Below, piece after piece: positions 1 to 8,945 of a stretch of 64,000 nucleotides of DNA (its first letter is position 1; each line of letters starts with the position of its first letter). The notes beneath the pieces are model-generated. The model did no database searches, was not told the origin of the DNA, and worked only from the letters and a program-made list of their open reading frames with translations. A program made the translations under genes and the position numbers. This stretch comes from Pseudomonas khavaziana (GTDB taxonomy: Bacteria; Pseudomonadota; Gammaproteobacteria; Pseudomonadales; Pseudomonadaceae): the NCBI RefSeq assembly GCF_019145205.1, contig NZ_JAHSTT010000006.1, forward strand, positions 248,001 to 312,000, read 5' to 3'.

Positions 1-757
1 AACCAGTGCCTCGGTGGAGCAGATGAGCGCCAGCATCAACCAGAACACCGAAAACGCCAAGGTCACCGATGGCATGGCCAGCAAGGCCGCCAAGGAAGCC
101 ACTGAAGGCGGCGAGTCGGTACAGCAGACCGTGGTGGCGATGAAGAAAATCGCCCAGCGCATCAGCATCATTGATGACATCGCCTACCAGACCAATCTGC
201 TTGCCCTCAATGCCGCCATCGAGGCCGCTCGGGCCGGCGAGCATGGCAAGGGCTTTGCCGTGGTGGCCGCCGAAGTGCGCAAGCTGGCCGAACGCAGCCA
301 GGTCGCCGCCCAGGAAATCGGCGAGCTGTCCTCCAGCAGCGTGGACATGGCTGAGAAGGCCGGCAAGCTGCTCGACGAAATGGTGCCCTCCATCAACAAG
401 ACCTCCGACCTTGTGCAGGAAATCAGCGCCGCCTCCGAAGAACAGGCCGCGGGCGTCGGGCAGATCAACACGGCCATGACCCAGCTCAACCAGGTGACCC
501 AGCAAAATGCCTCGAGCAGCGAGGAACTGGCGGCCACGGCCGAAGAAATGAGCAGCCAGGCCGAGCAACTGCAACAGGCCATGAGCTTCTTCGTGCTGGA
601 TTCAACCCCCAGGGCCGCGGTCCAGGGCAGCAGCGTCGACAGCCCCGGCAGCAAGCCCAACCGTCAGCCGCCACGGCCGAAACCACAGACGCCGCGCAAG
701 GCCTTCGCCTACAGCCTGGCCAGCGCCCCGGACGAATCGGAATTCACCCGCTTCTGA
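1..757 (+). CDS. Methyl-accepting chemotaxis protein, C-terminal part (5' end outside window)
   Basis: This is the cytoplasmic signalling half of a chemoreceptor, which clusters with others and controls CheA kinase through CheW. The frame is open from base 2, so the sensor and HAMP parts lie to the left of the window. The highly conserved hairpin tip is clear around residues 55-85 of the visible part (IDDIAYQTNLLALNAAIEAA, then GKGFAVVAAEVRKLAERS). It is followed by a long Ala/Glu/Gln-rich antiparallel coiled coil. The last 50 residues are Pro/Ser/Arg-rich and probably disordered. I see no C-terminal GWEEF-type pentapeptide for CheR or CheB tethering. It is followed by cheW with only a short gap, as expected for a dedicated receptor of this chemosensory operon. 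The ligand cannot be judged from this part. Confidence 0.93.
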   Translation, partial: TSASVEQMSASINQNTENAKVTDGMASKAAKEATEGGESVQQTVVAMKKIAQRISIIDDIAYQTNLLALNAAIEAARAGEHGKGFAVVAAEVRKLAERSQVAAQEIGELSSSSVDMAEKAGKLLDEMVPSINKTSDLVQEISAASEEQAAGVGQINTAMTQLNQVTQQNASSSEELAATAEEMSSQAEQLQQAMSFFVLDSTPRAAVQGSSVDSPGSKPNRQPPRPKPQTPRKAFAYSLASAPDESEFTRF

Positions 758-792
758 TCCCACGATCGATGCGGGCCTACAAGGAGAGTGAC

Positions 793-1332
793 ATGGGCGC
801 AGTGATGACGACTCGGCATACCGCGGTTGCGGTGGATGAGGATGCGCAATACCTGACCTTCATGCTTGGCGGCGAAATGTTCGCCATCGGCATCCTGGGG
901 ATCAAGGAGATTATTGAATACGGCAGCCTGACCGTGGTGCCGATGATGCCGGCGTTCGTGCGTGGGGTGATCAACCTGCGTGGCGCGGTGGTGCCGGTGG
1001 TGGACTTGTCGGCGCGCTTTGGGCGGGCCAATTCGGCGATCACCCGGCGCTCCTGCGTGATCATCATCGAGGCGAATACCGAAGAGGGCCAGCCACAGGA
1101 TATCGGCTTGCTGGTCGATACCGTGTCGGCGGTGCAGGAGATCCCGGCTGCGCAGATCGAACCACCACCCAGCTTCGGGGCGCGGATTCGTGCCGATTTC
1201 ATTGGTGGCATGGCCAAGGTCGACGGTAAGTTCGTGATCGTGCTGGAGGTGGACAAGGTGCTGTCCATCGATGAGATGTCCAGCCTGGCCGAGGGTGGCC
1301 AAGCGCCGGCCCTCGACCTCGATCCGCGTTGA
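793..1332 (+). CDS. cheW: CheW-type chemotaxis coupling protein
   Basis: Adaptor of about 179 residues that links chemoreceptors to CheA. The CheW SH3-like fold is recognisable from QYLTFMLGGEMFAIGI near the N-terminus, followed by VRGVINLRGAVVPVVDL and a C-terminal hydrophobic stretch ending VIVLEVDKVLS. I place the start at the ATG at 793 because AAGGAGAG lies about 7 bases upstream; an ATG at 769 in the same frame has no such site. It sits between the receptor gene and cheR on the same strand with short spacing, so the two are almost surely co-transcribed. It has the usual family length. Confidence 0.93.
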   Translation: MGAVMTTRHTAVAVDEDAQYLTFMLGGEMFAIGILGIKEIIEYGSLTVVPMMPAFVRGVINLRGAVVPVVDLSARFGRANSAITRRSCVIIIEANTEEGQPQDIGLLVDTVSAVQEIPAAQIEPPPSFGARIRADFIGGMAKVDGKFVIVLEVDKVLSIDEMSSLAEGGQAPALDLDPR

Positions 1333-1341
1333 GTGCCGACC

Positions 1342-2151
1342 ATGCCAGAAACCGCCTCCATCGACGATCGTGAATTCGGCCAGTTCCAGAGCTGGCTGTA
1401 TCGCGCGGCCGGCATCAACCTGTCGCCGGCCAAGAAAGCCCTGGTTGCCGGGCGCCTGTTCAAGCGCCTCAAGCACTATGAGCTGCACAGCTATGGCGAG
1501 TACTTCAAGCTGATCATGAGTGACCAGCGCAAGGGCGAGCTGCAGGTTGCGCTGGATTTGCTCACCACCAACGAAACCTATTTTTTCCGCGAACCCAAGC
1601 ACTTCGACTTCCTGCGCCAGCAGGTGCTGCCCCAGGCGGCACCGGGCAAGGTCTTTCGCGTGTGGAGCGCGGCCAGTTCCTCGGGCGAAGAACCCTACAG
1701 CCTGGCGATGACCCTGGCCGAGAGCCTGGGCACCACGCCCTGGGAAGTGATCGGCTCGGACATCAGCACCCAGGTGCTGGCCAAGGCGCGCAACGGCCAT
1801 TACGCCATGGAGCGCGCCGGGACGCTGCCCCAGCCGCTGCTGACCAAGTACTGCCTCAAGGGCGCTGGCCGCCAGGAGGGCACCTTCCTGATCGACAAGG
1901 CCTTGCGTAGCCGGGTCAATTTTGTCCAGGTCAACCTTAACGAAGCGCTGCCGGCCCTGGGCGAGTTCGAGGTGATCTTTCTGCGCAATGTGATGATCTA
2001 TTTCGACCAGCAGACCAAGAGCCAGGTGGTCGCGCGTCTGCTGCCACTGCTCAAGCCCGGCGGTTATTTCATCATCAGCCACTCGGAAAGCCTCAACGGT
2101 GTAAACGACACCTTGAAGCTGGTGGCGCCGTCGATTTACCGCAAACCATGA
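1342..2151 (+). CDS. cheR: CheR-type receptor glutamate methyltransferase
   Basis: SAM-dependent methyltransferase that adds methyl esters to receptor glutamates during adaptation. The N-terminal helical domain (about residues 5-75) ends in LTTNETYFFREPKHF, the classical CheR motif before the SAM domain. The SAM pocket follows (FRVWSAASSSGEEPYSLAM), and further on are EVIFLRNVMIYFD and GGYFIISHSESL. Length is about 269 residues, normal for the family. The start could be the GTG at 1333 or the ATG at 1342; I chose the ATG. The stop overlaps the cheD start as ATGA, which suggests translational coupling. It forms an adaptation pair with cheB two genes downstream. Confidence 0.95.
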   Translation: MPETASIDDREFGQFQSWLYRAAGINLSPAKKALVAGRLFKRLKHYELHSYGEYFKLIMSDQRKGELQVALDLLTTNETYFFREPKHFDFLRQQVLPQAAPGKVFRVWSAASSSGEEPYSLAMTLAESLGTTPWEVIGSDISTQVLAKARNGHYAMERAGTLPQPLLTKYCLKGAGRQEGTFLIDKALRSRVNFVQVNLNEALPALGEFEVIFLRNVMIYFDQQTKSQVVARLLPLLKPGGYFIISHSESLNGVNDTLKLVAPSIYRKP

Positions 2152-2681
2152 AGAAACCAGACGATGCGAGCGAAGTAGTCTTAGCGCCTGGCCAGGTCAG
2201 CTTTGCGACGCGGCCGACGCGCCTGCGCACCTTGCTCGGTTCCTGCGTGGCGATCACCTTTTGGCACCCGCAACGGCGGATCGGCGGCATGTGTCACTTC
2301 ATGCTGCCGGGGCGCCTGCGCGATCATCAACCCCTGGATGGCCGCTATGGCGACGAAGCCATGGAACTGCTGCTGCGCCAGGCCCAGGCCAATGACACAC
2401 AGGCACGGGATTACCAGGTCAAGTTGTTCGGTGGCGGCAAGATGTTCCCCGATCAGCCGCGCCGCTTGCCGACCCAGGACGTGGCCAGCCTGAATATTCG
2501 CGCAGCGCTGGCCCTCGCCGAGCGCTATCACCTGCACCTGACGGCCCAGGACATGGGCAGTACCGGTTATCGCACGGTCATGTTCGACTTGTGGAACGGC
2601 AACGTCTGGGTCCGGCACCAACCAATGGGAACACTTCATCAAGATGCCTACCAAAAAAATCAGTGTGCTGCTGGTCGATGA
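2148..2681 (+). CDS. cheD: CheD receptor glutamine deamidase
   Basis: CheD converts specific receptor glutamines to methylatable glutamates. The catalytic cysteine lies in LLGSCVAITFW and the catalytic histidine in GGMCHFMLP, followed by YGDEAMELLL and LFGGGKMF, all in the order expected. Length of 177 residues is typical. The ATG overlaps the cheR stop (ATGA). The 3' end overlaps the start of cheB by 38 bases, an unusually long overlap that suggests tight coupling of deamidase and demethylase synthesis. CheD next to CheB and CheR is usual in Pseudomonas cluster-II-type chemosensory operons. Confidence 0.95.
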   Translation: MKKPDDASEVVLAPGQVSFATRPTRLRTLLGSCVAITFWHPQRRIGGMCHFMLPGRLRDHQPLDGRYGDEAMELLLRQAQANDTQARDYQVKLFGGGKMFPDQPRRLPTQDVASLNIRAALALAERYHLHLTAQDMGSTGYRTVMFDLWNGNVWVRHQPMGTLHQDAYQKNQCAAGR

Positions 2682-3723
2682 CTCGGCCGTGGTGCGCCAG
2701 GTACTGCTGGCGATTCTCGCCGACACGCCGGACATCCACGTCATGGGCGCCGCCTCCGACCCTATTTTCGCCATGGACAAACTCACCCGGGAATGGCCGG
2801 ATGTGATCGTGCTGGACGTGGAAATGCCGCGCATGGACGGCATCACCTTTCTCAAGAAAATCATGAGCGAACGGCCGACGCCGGTGGTGATCTGCTCGTC
2901 GCTGACCCACAAAGGTGCGGAAACCTCCCTGCAGGCGCTGGCAGCGGGCGCCGTGGAAATCATCACCAAGCCGACCACCGGCTTGAAGAACTTCCTGATC
3001 GAATCGGCGGCCGAATTGGTGACAGCGATCCGTGCCGCGGCGAACTCCAACGTCAGGAACCTGGGCAAGCGCAGCGTCAGCCCGTCGCCATTGGCCCCGG
3101 CCAGCAAGCTCAGTGCGGATGCGATCCTGCCCGCCGCCAACGGCCATGCCATGGCGCAGACCACCGAACGTATCGTCGCCATCGGCACCTCCACCGGCGG
3201 CACCCAAGCGTTGGAGGCGGTGCTGACGGCGCTGCCGCGGGTGTGCCCGGGCATGGTGATCGTGCAGCACATGCCGGAAAAATTCACCGCCTCGTTTGCC
3301 GAGCGTCTCAACAGCGTCTGCGAGATCGAGGTGCGCGAAGCACGCAACAATGACCGCATCCTGCCTGGCCTGGCCTTGATCGCCCCTGGCGGCAAGCACC
3401 TGATGGTCACCCGCAGTGGTGCCTATTACCACGCCCAGGTTATCGATGGCCCGCTGGTGAACCGGCACCGGCCGTCAGTGGACGTGTTGTTTCGTTCGGT
3501 GGCCAAGTTCGCCGGCAAGAACGCCACGGGCATCATCATGACCGGCATGGGCGACGACGGCGCGCGTGGGCTCAAGGAGATGCTTGAGGCCGGTGCCACC
3601 ACAGTGGCCCAGGACGAGGCCAGTTGCGTGGTGTTCGGCATGCCCAAGGAAGCGATCAAGCTCAACGCCGCGCAGCGCGTCATGGCGTTGGAGGATATTC
3701 ATCGGGCGATTTTGCATCGGTGA
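2644..3723 (+). CDS. cheB: CheB-type receptor methylesterase / response regulator
   Basis: Phospho-activated methylesterase that removes methyl groups from receptors. The N-terminal receiver domain (about residues 5-125) has the acidic pair in LLVDDSAVVRQ, the phospho-acceptor Asp in VIVLDVEMPRMDG, and KPTTG with the conserved lysine. After a linker of about 45 residues comes the esterase domain with the Ser of IGTSTGGTQAL, the His of QHMPEKFTASF and the Asp of TGMGDDGARGL, the three catalytic positions. Length of 359 residues fits the family. It is the last gene of the operon: the next 600 bases hold only repeat sequence. Confidence 0.96.
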   Translation: MPTKKISVLLVDDSAVVRQVLLAILADTPDIHVMGAASDPIFAMDKLTREWPDVIVLDVEMPRMDGITFLKKIMSERPTPVVICSSLTHKGAETSLQALAAGAVEIITKPTTGLKNFLIESAAELVTAIRAAANSNVRNLGKRSVSPSPLAPASKLSADAILPAANGHAMAQTTERIVAIGTSTGGTQALEAVLTALPRVCPGMVIVQHMPEKFTASFAERLNSVCEIEVREARNNDRILPGLALIAPGGKHLMVTRSGAYYHAQVIDGPLVNRHRPSVDVLFRSVAKFAGKNATGIIMTGMGDDGARGLKEMLEAGATTVAQDEASCVVFGMPKEAIKLNAAQRVMALEDIHRAILHR

Positions 3724-3903
3724 ACTTGACTGCCAGGCTGCTTGTGCCGGTACACAACTTTTGCGTGACCCTGAACCGAGGTGGCTTGATTTCGTGGTGG
3801 TCTGATTGACTGCACGCGGTAAAAATGTGGGAGGGGCGGTGCGACGATTCGACTTGCTCCCGATGGCGGCCTTAGGGCCGACCGGGATCTTGGATCAGGC
3901 CGA

Positions 3904-4222
3904 GGACATATCCATTATTTAGGTAACGGCCACTTAGGGTTCCGCTCTTACAGCGGCTCACTTTTGGAAGGACCGGAATGCCGGCCCAGCCAAAAGTAAG
4001 CAAAAGGTCCTCGCCCCACCACTCGGCACCTCGCTTAGGCTCGGTGTGCCCGTAATCCGCCAGGGATTTGGGGGGCCGCCGCCACGCGCCATCCATGGCG
4101 CGGGGCGGCTAAACCGGCATCCCTGCCGGTTTACCCCCCAAATCCCTGTCGAATTCCGGCCAGCGTGGTTTACGGGGCGCCTAAGATCAAGATCAAAAGC
4201 AGATCAAGATCAAGAGCGGCTC
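3904..4222. repeat. Dispersed intergenic repeat, copy A (about 300 bp)
   Basis: This non-coding stretch shares long blocks with 21299-21556 (same orientation) and 21745-22013 (inverted). Shared blocks include ACGGCCACTTAGGGTTCCGC, CCCCACCACTCGGCACCTCG and GGCCAGCGTGGTTTA. Its centre is itself an inverted repeat: GGATTTGGGG at about 4064 faces CCCCAAATCC at about 4136, with a further pair around AACCGGCA/TGCCGGTT. The end runs into GATCAAGATCAAAAGC-type short repeats. A degenerate single REP (GTGGGAGGGG then CTTGCTCCCGATGGCGG) lies just before it at about 3837-3868. Open frames inside are on both strands and have no gene-like features, so I treat bases 3724-4335 as non-coding. Confidence 0.8.
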
Positions 4223-4335
4223 GCTGCGCATCGTGGTTAGCGTCGGCTGCTACACAGTTGTGTAGATACCTCTGCCCCGATGAGGGCGTGTCAGTCAATA
4301 CATCTGGGGCTGACGCACCGCCATCGGGTCAGTAC

Positions 4336-4530
4336 TCATTGGGTGGTTTCATCTTTAGCTTTAGTTGGTTTTGGTGTTCGCAGCACTCGATTCAATTCGC
4401 CAGCGACAGCGATCAATTGTTGCTCCAGCGCTTCAACCTCAAAAAGGTTGATGCTGGTGATGCGAGTCTTGCCTTTGCTGCTGGCGATGGCGCCGCGCTT
4501 GCCGCTGCTGAAGTCGTATTCGTCTTTCAT
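4336..4530 (-). CDS. Small hypothetical protein with antitoxin-like N-terminus
   Basis: A 64-residue open frame on the minus strand with an AAGG ribosome site about 8 bases before the ATG. The first 20 residues (MKDEYDFSSGKRGAIASSKG) resemble the N-terminus of small CopG/BrnA-type antitoxin proteins common in proteobacteria, as I recall them. The remainder (helical, containing EALEQQLIAVAGELNRVL) does not continue that fold, so it may be a diverged or rearranged relative. No obvious toxin gene sits next to it. I cannot assign a function. Confidence 0.35.
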   Translation of the reverse strand: MKDEYDFSSGKRGAIASSKGKTRITSINLFEVEALEQQLIAVAGELNRVLRTPKPTKAKDETTQ

Positions 4531-4886
4531 GGTTCAAACCTTCAAAAAACGTGATGGAAGTAACCGCTAGTCGAGAGGAGGGCGGAGCCGACGCGGTCTT
4601 ACTAGAGCGTTTCCAGGAGCAGTGGTCACGCCATGACTTGCTCAATGAGGCGGGGGCTTATCTTGCCAAAGATGTGAAGGAGGAACCGCGCGTAAAGGCT
4701 GCGCTGTTACGTAGCCTGCTTCTGTTTGGATTGTCAGATGAGATCACGTAGAGCTGGAATGCTGAGGTGATAAAGGACGAGACCACATGAACGTGCGCTT
4801 TTCTGTTCGAGCTTGATACCCCCAAAAAAACTACACATCCACTGCGGCGGCGGCTTCTTACGCACTTTAAGCGCGTTACCGGTTCA
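4531..4886. other. Intergenic stretch without a convincing gene
   Basis: Between the small minus-strand frame and the araC-type regulator. On the plus strand a 60-odd codon frame (4551-4751) has a plausible amphipathic helix but no clear ribosome site or recognisable family. A second very short frame begins at about 4787 (MNVRFSVRA, then stop), recalling the start of ParE-type toxins but ending at once. This could be a decayed toxin-antitoxin remnant; the evidence is too thin to annotate a gene. Confidence 0.3.
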
Positions 4887-5672
4887 TTACCGCAATGTGG
4901 TATTGCGCAGGTAACGGGCCGGTGAGGTGCCCAGGGTTTTACGAAACATCGTGATGAACGAGCTGACAGACTCATAGCCGAGGGCTTCAGCGGTTCTCTG
5001 CACCGATTGCCCTTCGGCCAGGCTTTGCAGGGCGACGATGATCTGCCATTGCTTGCGCCATTGTCCGAAGGTCAGACCGGTTTCGGCTTTTACCAGGCGG
5101 GCCAGGGAGCGTTCGCTCATGGCCACGTGACGCGCCCAGCTCGCCATGGTGGTGCGGTTGGCGGGATCTTGCGCCAGTGCCCGGGCAATGGTGCGCAACG
5201 GGTTTGAAGCGGGTAAAGGCAGGTACAGCTGTTCGGTGGGCGCCAGTTCAAGTTCTTCGAGCAGTACGTGGGCCAACCGCGCACTGCGCGAATTGGCCGG
5301 GTAAGCCTGGGCCTGGCCGCTCAGGTGCAGGATCAGCTCCAGGATCAATGGCGTAAGCGCCAAGGTACAGCAGCGATCCGGCAGCGACGCAGCGCCGGGC
5401 TCCACGAACAGAAAACACACCTGCCCGTTGGCCGTCACGCGGTTGCTGTGGGCGACGCCCCCCGGAATCCACACGCCGAACCCTGATGGCACCATCCATA
5501 CGCCATCTTCCACCGTGCACACAATGCCACCGCAATACGCCACCACCAGTTGCCCCTTGCGGTGCTTGTGTACGGCGGACTCGCTGTCGTTGCGCTGGGT
5601 TTCCAGCATCAGCGCTACGGCGGGCTGGGAAAGGGTGTCGTACTCAAACTGATCGACGTGGATTTCGGCCAT
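4887..5672 (-). CDS. AraC family transcriptional regulator with cupin-type sensor domain
   Basis: DNA-binding regulator of 261 residues. Residues 1-110 look like the AraC-type cupin pocket (HKHRKGQLVVAY, then GVWIPGGVAHSN). The C-terminal 100 residues hold two helix-turn-helix units, the first around WARHVAMSERSLARLVKAE and the second ending SSFITMFRKTLGTSPARYLR, which is the AraC signature. It is divergent from a DUF1656/HlyD/FUSC efflux operon starting about 150 bases away, so it probably controls that operon and itself from the shared gap 5673-5819. The Escherichia aae system uses a LysR regulator instead, so this is a different control arrangement. The inducer is unknown. Confidence 0.85.
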   Translation of the reverse strand: MAEIHVDQFEYDTLSQPAVALMLETQRNDSESAVHKHRKGQLVVAYCGGIVCTVEDGVWMVPSGFGVWIPGGVAHSNRVTANGQVCFLFVEPGAASLPDRCCTLALTPLILELILHLSGQAQAYPANSRSARLAHVLLEELELAPTEQLYLPLPASNPLRTIARALAQDPANRTTMASWARHVAMSERSLARLVKAETGLTFGQWRKQWQIIVALQSLAEGQSVQRTAEALGYESVSSFITMFRKTLGTSPARYLRNTTLR

Positions 5673-5819
5673 GCAAGGTCATCCAGGGTTGTCCGAATTT
5701 GATTATATTTTGGCAGTGTACTCAATATCGGCAGTGGCAGTAATTGCCTAGCATTACCTGCAAGCCCCGCCTCCAGTGGGCGGGCGAATGCCACAACCTC
5801 CCGAATCCCGGTGCTTGCC

Positions 5820-6008
5820 ATGCTCAGCGAAATCTCGATTGCCAACCTCTACTTTCCGCCCTTGCTGGTTTACCTGGGTGCGTCCGTCCTGGCCTACCAG
5901 CTGATCGAGCGCTTGAGCCGCCGCTGGTTGGACCGGGCGTGGCACCCGGCGCTGGCGCGTTTTTTCGTCTCGCTCATTGTCGTGTCGACGCTGGTCGTCC
6001 ATTGCTGA
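5820..6008 (+). CDS. DUF1656 (AaeX-like) small inner-membrane protein
   Basis: A 62-residue protein with two predicted membrane helices (around LYFPPLLVYLGASVLAYQLI and FFVSLIVVSTLVVHC). This is the usual small first gene of AaeXAB-type efflux operons. I place the start at ATG 5820 (MLSEISIANLYFPP) because that matches the family N-terminus; a GTG at 5811 is in frame. The adaptor gene starts 12 bases after its stop. Its job in the family is not well defined. Confidence 0.8.
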   Translation: MLSEISIANLYFPPLLVYLGASVLAYQLIERLSRRWLDRAWHPALARFFVSLIVVSTLVVHC

Positions 6009-6020
6009 GCGAGGCCGCGC

Positions 6021-6929
6021 ATGTCTATCGTCAAACTCCTTAAAACTGCCGCCACCCTGGGGCTCGGCGTGTTGGCCCTGGTGTTCTGCCTGCAACTCTG
6101 GCGCGCTTATGTGCTGGCGCCCTGGACACGGGACGGGCGGGTGAGTGCCCAGGTGATCCGCATTGCCCCCGAGGTGTCCGGCCAAATTGATCAGTTGTGG
6201 GCCAGTGATAACCAATGGGTGGCAAAGGGCGACCCGCTCTATCGCATCGATGCGCGTGCTTATCGATTGACCCAGCAGCAACGCACCGCAGAGTTCGCAG
6301 AAGCGCGCAGTGTGTTCGAGCAGCGCAGTGCACAATTCAAGCGGCGCGTGCAGCTGGGCGGCGCCATTGCCCGTGAAGAGATCGACAATGCCGCGCGTGA
6401 CTTGGCCGTGGCCCAGGCGCGCCTGGACGCGGCAGGCAGTCAGTTGGCCCAGGCCCAGCTCGACCTGGACCGCACCACCATTCGTGCGCCGGTGGATGGC
6501 TATGTCACGCAACTGCGCCTGCAGCCCGGTGACTACGCGCAGGCAGGCACCACCAACCTGTTTGTGGTCGACGGTCATAGTTTCTGGATCACGGGCTATT
6601 TTGAAGAGACCAAGTTGCCGGGTGTACGCATCGGCGCAGCGGTGTCGATCAAGCTGATGGGCTTTGACCCGCTGCTGCAAGGCCACGTGGCAAGCCTGGG
6701 CAGGGGCATTGCCGACACCAATGAGTTACGCAACGACAGCGGCTTGCCCCAGGTCAGCCCGACCTTCAGCTGGATTCGGTTGGCGCAACGTGTGCCCGTG
6801 CGCATCGAGTTGGACAAGGTGCCGGACGGGGTGGAGTTGGCGGCGGGCATGACCGCCAGTGTCGAAGTGACGCAGCCGGGCGGAGCACCGCGCTGGCGAC
6901 TCACCCAATGGCTGCAGGCGTTCATGTGA
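6021..6929 (+). CDS. HlyD/EmrA-type periplasmic adaptor of an efflux system
   Basis: Membrane-fusion protein of 302 residues with one N-terminal membrane helix (about 10-30), then PWTRDGRVSAQVIRIAPEVSG starting the lipoyl half motif, a coiled-coil hairpin rich in Ala/Gln/Arg (about 80-150), the second lipoyl half (TTIRAPVDGYVTQLRLQPGD), and a beta-barrel domain. This order is that of AaeA/EmrA adaptors. The stop overlaps the next start as TGATG. Together with the DUF1656 and FUSC proteins it should form an inner-membrane efflux unit, in known cases for hydroxylated aromatic acids; the substrate here is an inference. Confidence 0.9.
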   Translation: MSIVKLLKTAATLGLGVLALVFCLQLWRAYVLAPWTRDGRVSAQVIRIAPEVSGQIDQLWASDNQWVAKGDPLYRIDARAYRLTQQQRTAEFAEARSVFEQRSAQFKRRVQLGGAIAREEIDNAARDLAVAQARLDAAGSQLAQAQLDLDRTTIRAPVDGYVTQLRLQPGDYAQAGTTNLFVVDGHSFWITGYFEETKLPGVRIGAAVSIKLMGFDPLLQGHVASLGRGIADTNELRNDSGLPQVSPTFSWIRLAQRVPVRIELDKVPDGVELAAGMTASVEVTQPGGAPRWRLTQWLQAFM

Positions 6930-8884
6930 TGACTGGCCTGGCGACACGCGTTTTAGCGGCGATCCCTCGGCCCTGGACATCCGCCACGCTTGCCTACGTG
7001 CTGCGCAGTCTATTGGCGGCCGGCCTGGCACTGTGGCTCGGCTTGCAACTGCATCTGGATTCGCCGTTTGCGGGCGCTTCCACCGTGTTGCTGCTGGTGC
7101 AGCCTATCCAGGGGGCAGTGCGAGGCAAGGGTGTGTACCGGATGCTGGGCACCCTGGTCGGCATGGTCGCGGCCTTCGTGCTGATTGGATTGTTCGCGCA
7201 ACAGATGCTGTTGTTCATACTGGGCGTCGGTATATGGCTGGGCCTGTGCGTCGGTGCAATGACGGTCTTGCGTCATTACCAGGCCACCGCAGCAGTGGTG
7301 GCGGGCTATACCGTCTGCCTGGCCTTGGGCCCTGCCATCGTCGCGCCGGAGCAGGGTTTCGACCACATCATCACCCGTGGCACGGCGGTAGCACTCGGCG
7401 TGCTCAGCTTGAGCCTGGTAGCGACGCTGTTCAGCGCCAAGACCATGGAGCATAAAGTTCGAAGCTCGCTCGTCGACGCCTGCGCGCGCAGTGCCCGGTT
7501 GCTCGCGGCAAGCCTTGTGGGCGAAGAGCCTGCGCAGCTGGCGACGCAACGGCACCAGCTCGCGATCGATATCAGCAAGGTGGACGACCAGCTGGGGCTC
7601 GGCCGTGGCGAGTCGTCGCTGATCCGCTCGCGGCAGCTGGCGATTCAGGCCGGCCTGGCGCATCTGCAATCGGCGGTGCTCGACGCGCACCCGGAGCACC
7701 CCTACCACGGAATCAACCCGGCGTTGCGCACCCGGGTAAGCACAGGGTTGCAGCAACTGAGTGCATACCTGGCGGATGCCCGCTGCGACTTTCGCGCTGC
7801 GGCCGATACGCTGGAGCCATTGCGTCGCTGGGCGGATGCTCGCGCCGACTCAAGCCCACAGGTGCGGTTGCGCAGCGATCGCTTGGACGACCAACTGACG
7901 GACCTGGGCGCGGCCTTGCTGAACTTCTCCAGCCTCGATCATGCCCGCCGCGGGCCGATACGCACCGTGGGCTATCACCGCAATTACGCGGATGCGGCAC
8001 GAAACGGCATCCGGGCACTGCTCGCCACACTGAGTGCGGGTGCGATCTGGTATTTCAGCGGTTGGGATCAGGGGCCTACATTACTCGCGGTGCTGGGGCC
8101 GTGCTGCACACTGGTGGCGACCGCTGCCGCGCCGACCCAAGGCATCAACGGCTTTATCCGCGGCACGCTCTACGCGATTGTGGCGGCAGCGCTGTGCAAA
8201 TTCCTGCTGATGCCGCAGATCAATGGCTTCCCTCTGTTGTTGCTGGTCATGGCAGGGTTCTGGTCGTTCGGCATCCATGCGACGAGCCAGCCGCGTCATG
8301 CCCTGCAAGGGGTGGCCTACCTGATCGGGTTCAACACCCTGGTGAGCACCGGCATGACCGCCACCTACGATTTCGTCGGTTTCGCCAACCAGGCGCTGGC
8401 CTGGATCGTGGCGATGCTTGTGTGCCTCTTGGCGTTCCAGATCCTGCCCAAAGATCCAGCCAGGCAGGTACGCGCATTGAAACGTGCGCTCCACCAGCAC
8501 ACACGCCTGCTGCTACGCCAGGCCAGTACAATCGATCATGCTCAATGGCAAGCCAAGCAACAACACCGGTTAGTGACGTTGAAGAGTTTGCTTGGCGCTG
8601 ATCACCCGCGCGCTGACCCGGCGGGCTACTTGTCGCTGCAACTGAGCAAGCAATTGAATCGGCTACAGCGCAAAGCCAGCGGCATTGATCCGGCATCTCC
8701 CGTTGCCCGATGTGTGCAAAGCGGTGCGCGGCGGGTTGCACGCTATGCCGATCATCCCGCAATCGGCGCCGCACAGGCGCGGCGCACATCCCGCTCGTTG
8801 AGCAGGCTTGGCGCGCCTCATCTGGCGAGCGCTTATCAGGACTTGGCGTGGCTGCTGGAGCAGTACGCGAACCTCGTGCATTAG
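6929..8884 (+). CDS. FUSC family (AaeB-like) inner-membrane efflux protein
   Basis: About 651 residues with two blocks of predicted membrane helices (about 25-170 and 350-505), each followed by a soluble helical region. This is the duplicated layout of FUSC/AaeB aromatic-acid efflux proteins. GYHRNYADAARNGIRALLAT begins the second membrane block, and the first holds RMLGTLVGMVAAFVLIGLFA. I chose the ATG at 6929 because it overlaps the adaptor stop as TGATG; an ATG at 6908 is in the same frame. It works with the two preceding proteins. Export of a weak aromatic acid would be the default prediction. Confidence 0.88.
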   Translation: MTGLATRVLAAIPRPWTSATLAYVLRSLLAAGLALWLGLQLHLDSPFAGASTVLLLVQPIQGAVRGKGVYRMLGTLVGMVAAFVLIGLFAQQMLLFILGVGIWLGLCVGAMTVLRHYQATAAVVAGYTVCLALGPAIVAPEQGFDHIITRGTAVALGVLSLSLVATLFSAKTMEHKVRSSLVDACARSARLLAASLVGEEPAQLATQRHQLAIDISKVDDQLGLGRGESSLIRSRQLAIQAGLAHLQSAVLDAHPEHPYHGINPALRTRVSTGLQQLSAYLADARCDFRAAADTLEPLRRWADARADSSPQVRLRSDRLDDQLTDLGAALLNFSSLDHARRGPIRTVGYHRNYADAARNGIRALLATLSAGAIWYFSGWDQGPTLLAVLGPCCTLVATAAAPTQGINGFIRGTLYAIVAAALCKFLLMPQINGFPLLLLVMAGFWSFGIHATSQPRHALQGVAYLIGFNTLVSTGMTATYDFVGFANQALAWIVAMLVCLLAFQILPKDPARQVRALKRALHQHTRLLLRQASTIDHAQWQAKQQHRLVTLKSLLGADHPRADPAGYLSLQLSKQLNRLQRKASGIDPASPVARCVQSGARRVARYADHPAIGAAQARRTSRSLSRLGAPHLASAYQDLAWLLEQYANLVH

Positions 8885-8945
8885 CGCTAACATGAGTCAG
8901 CGCTCATGCTCAGCGCTTGCTGCCCACTCGCCGGATACCCCACCT

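Noticed and set aside
709..2082. Minus-strand frame of 457 codons opposite cheW and cheR
   Set aside because: Antisense to two genes with intact catalytic and binding motifs; His/Asp-rich low-complexity translation.
4551..4820. Possible ParE/antitoxin pair on the plus strand
   Set aside because: The putative antitoxin matches no family I know and the putative toxin ends after nine codons (MNVRFSVRA).
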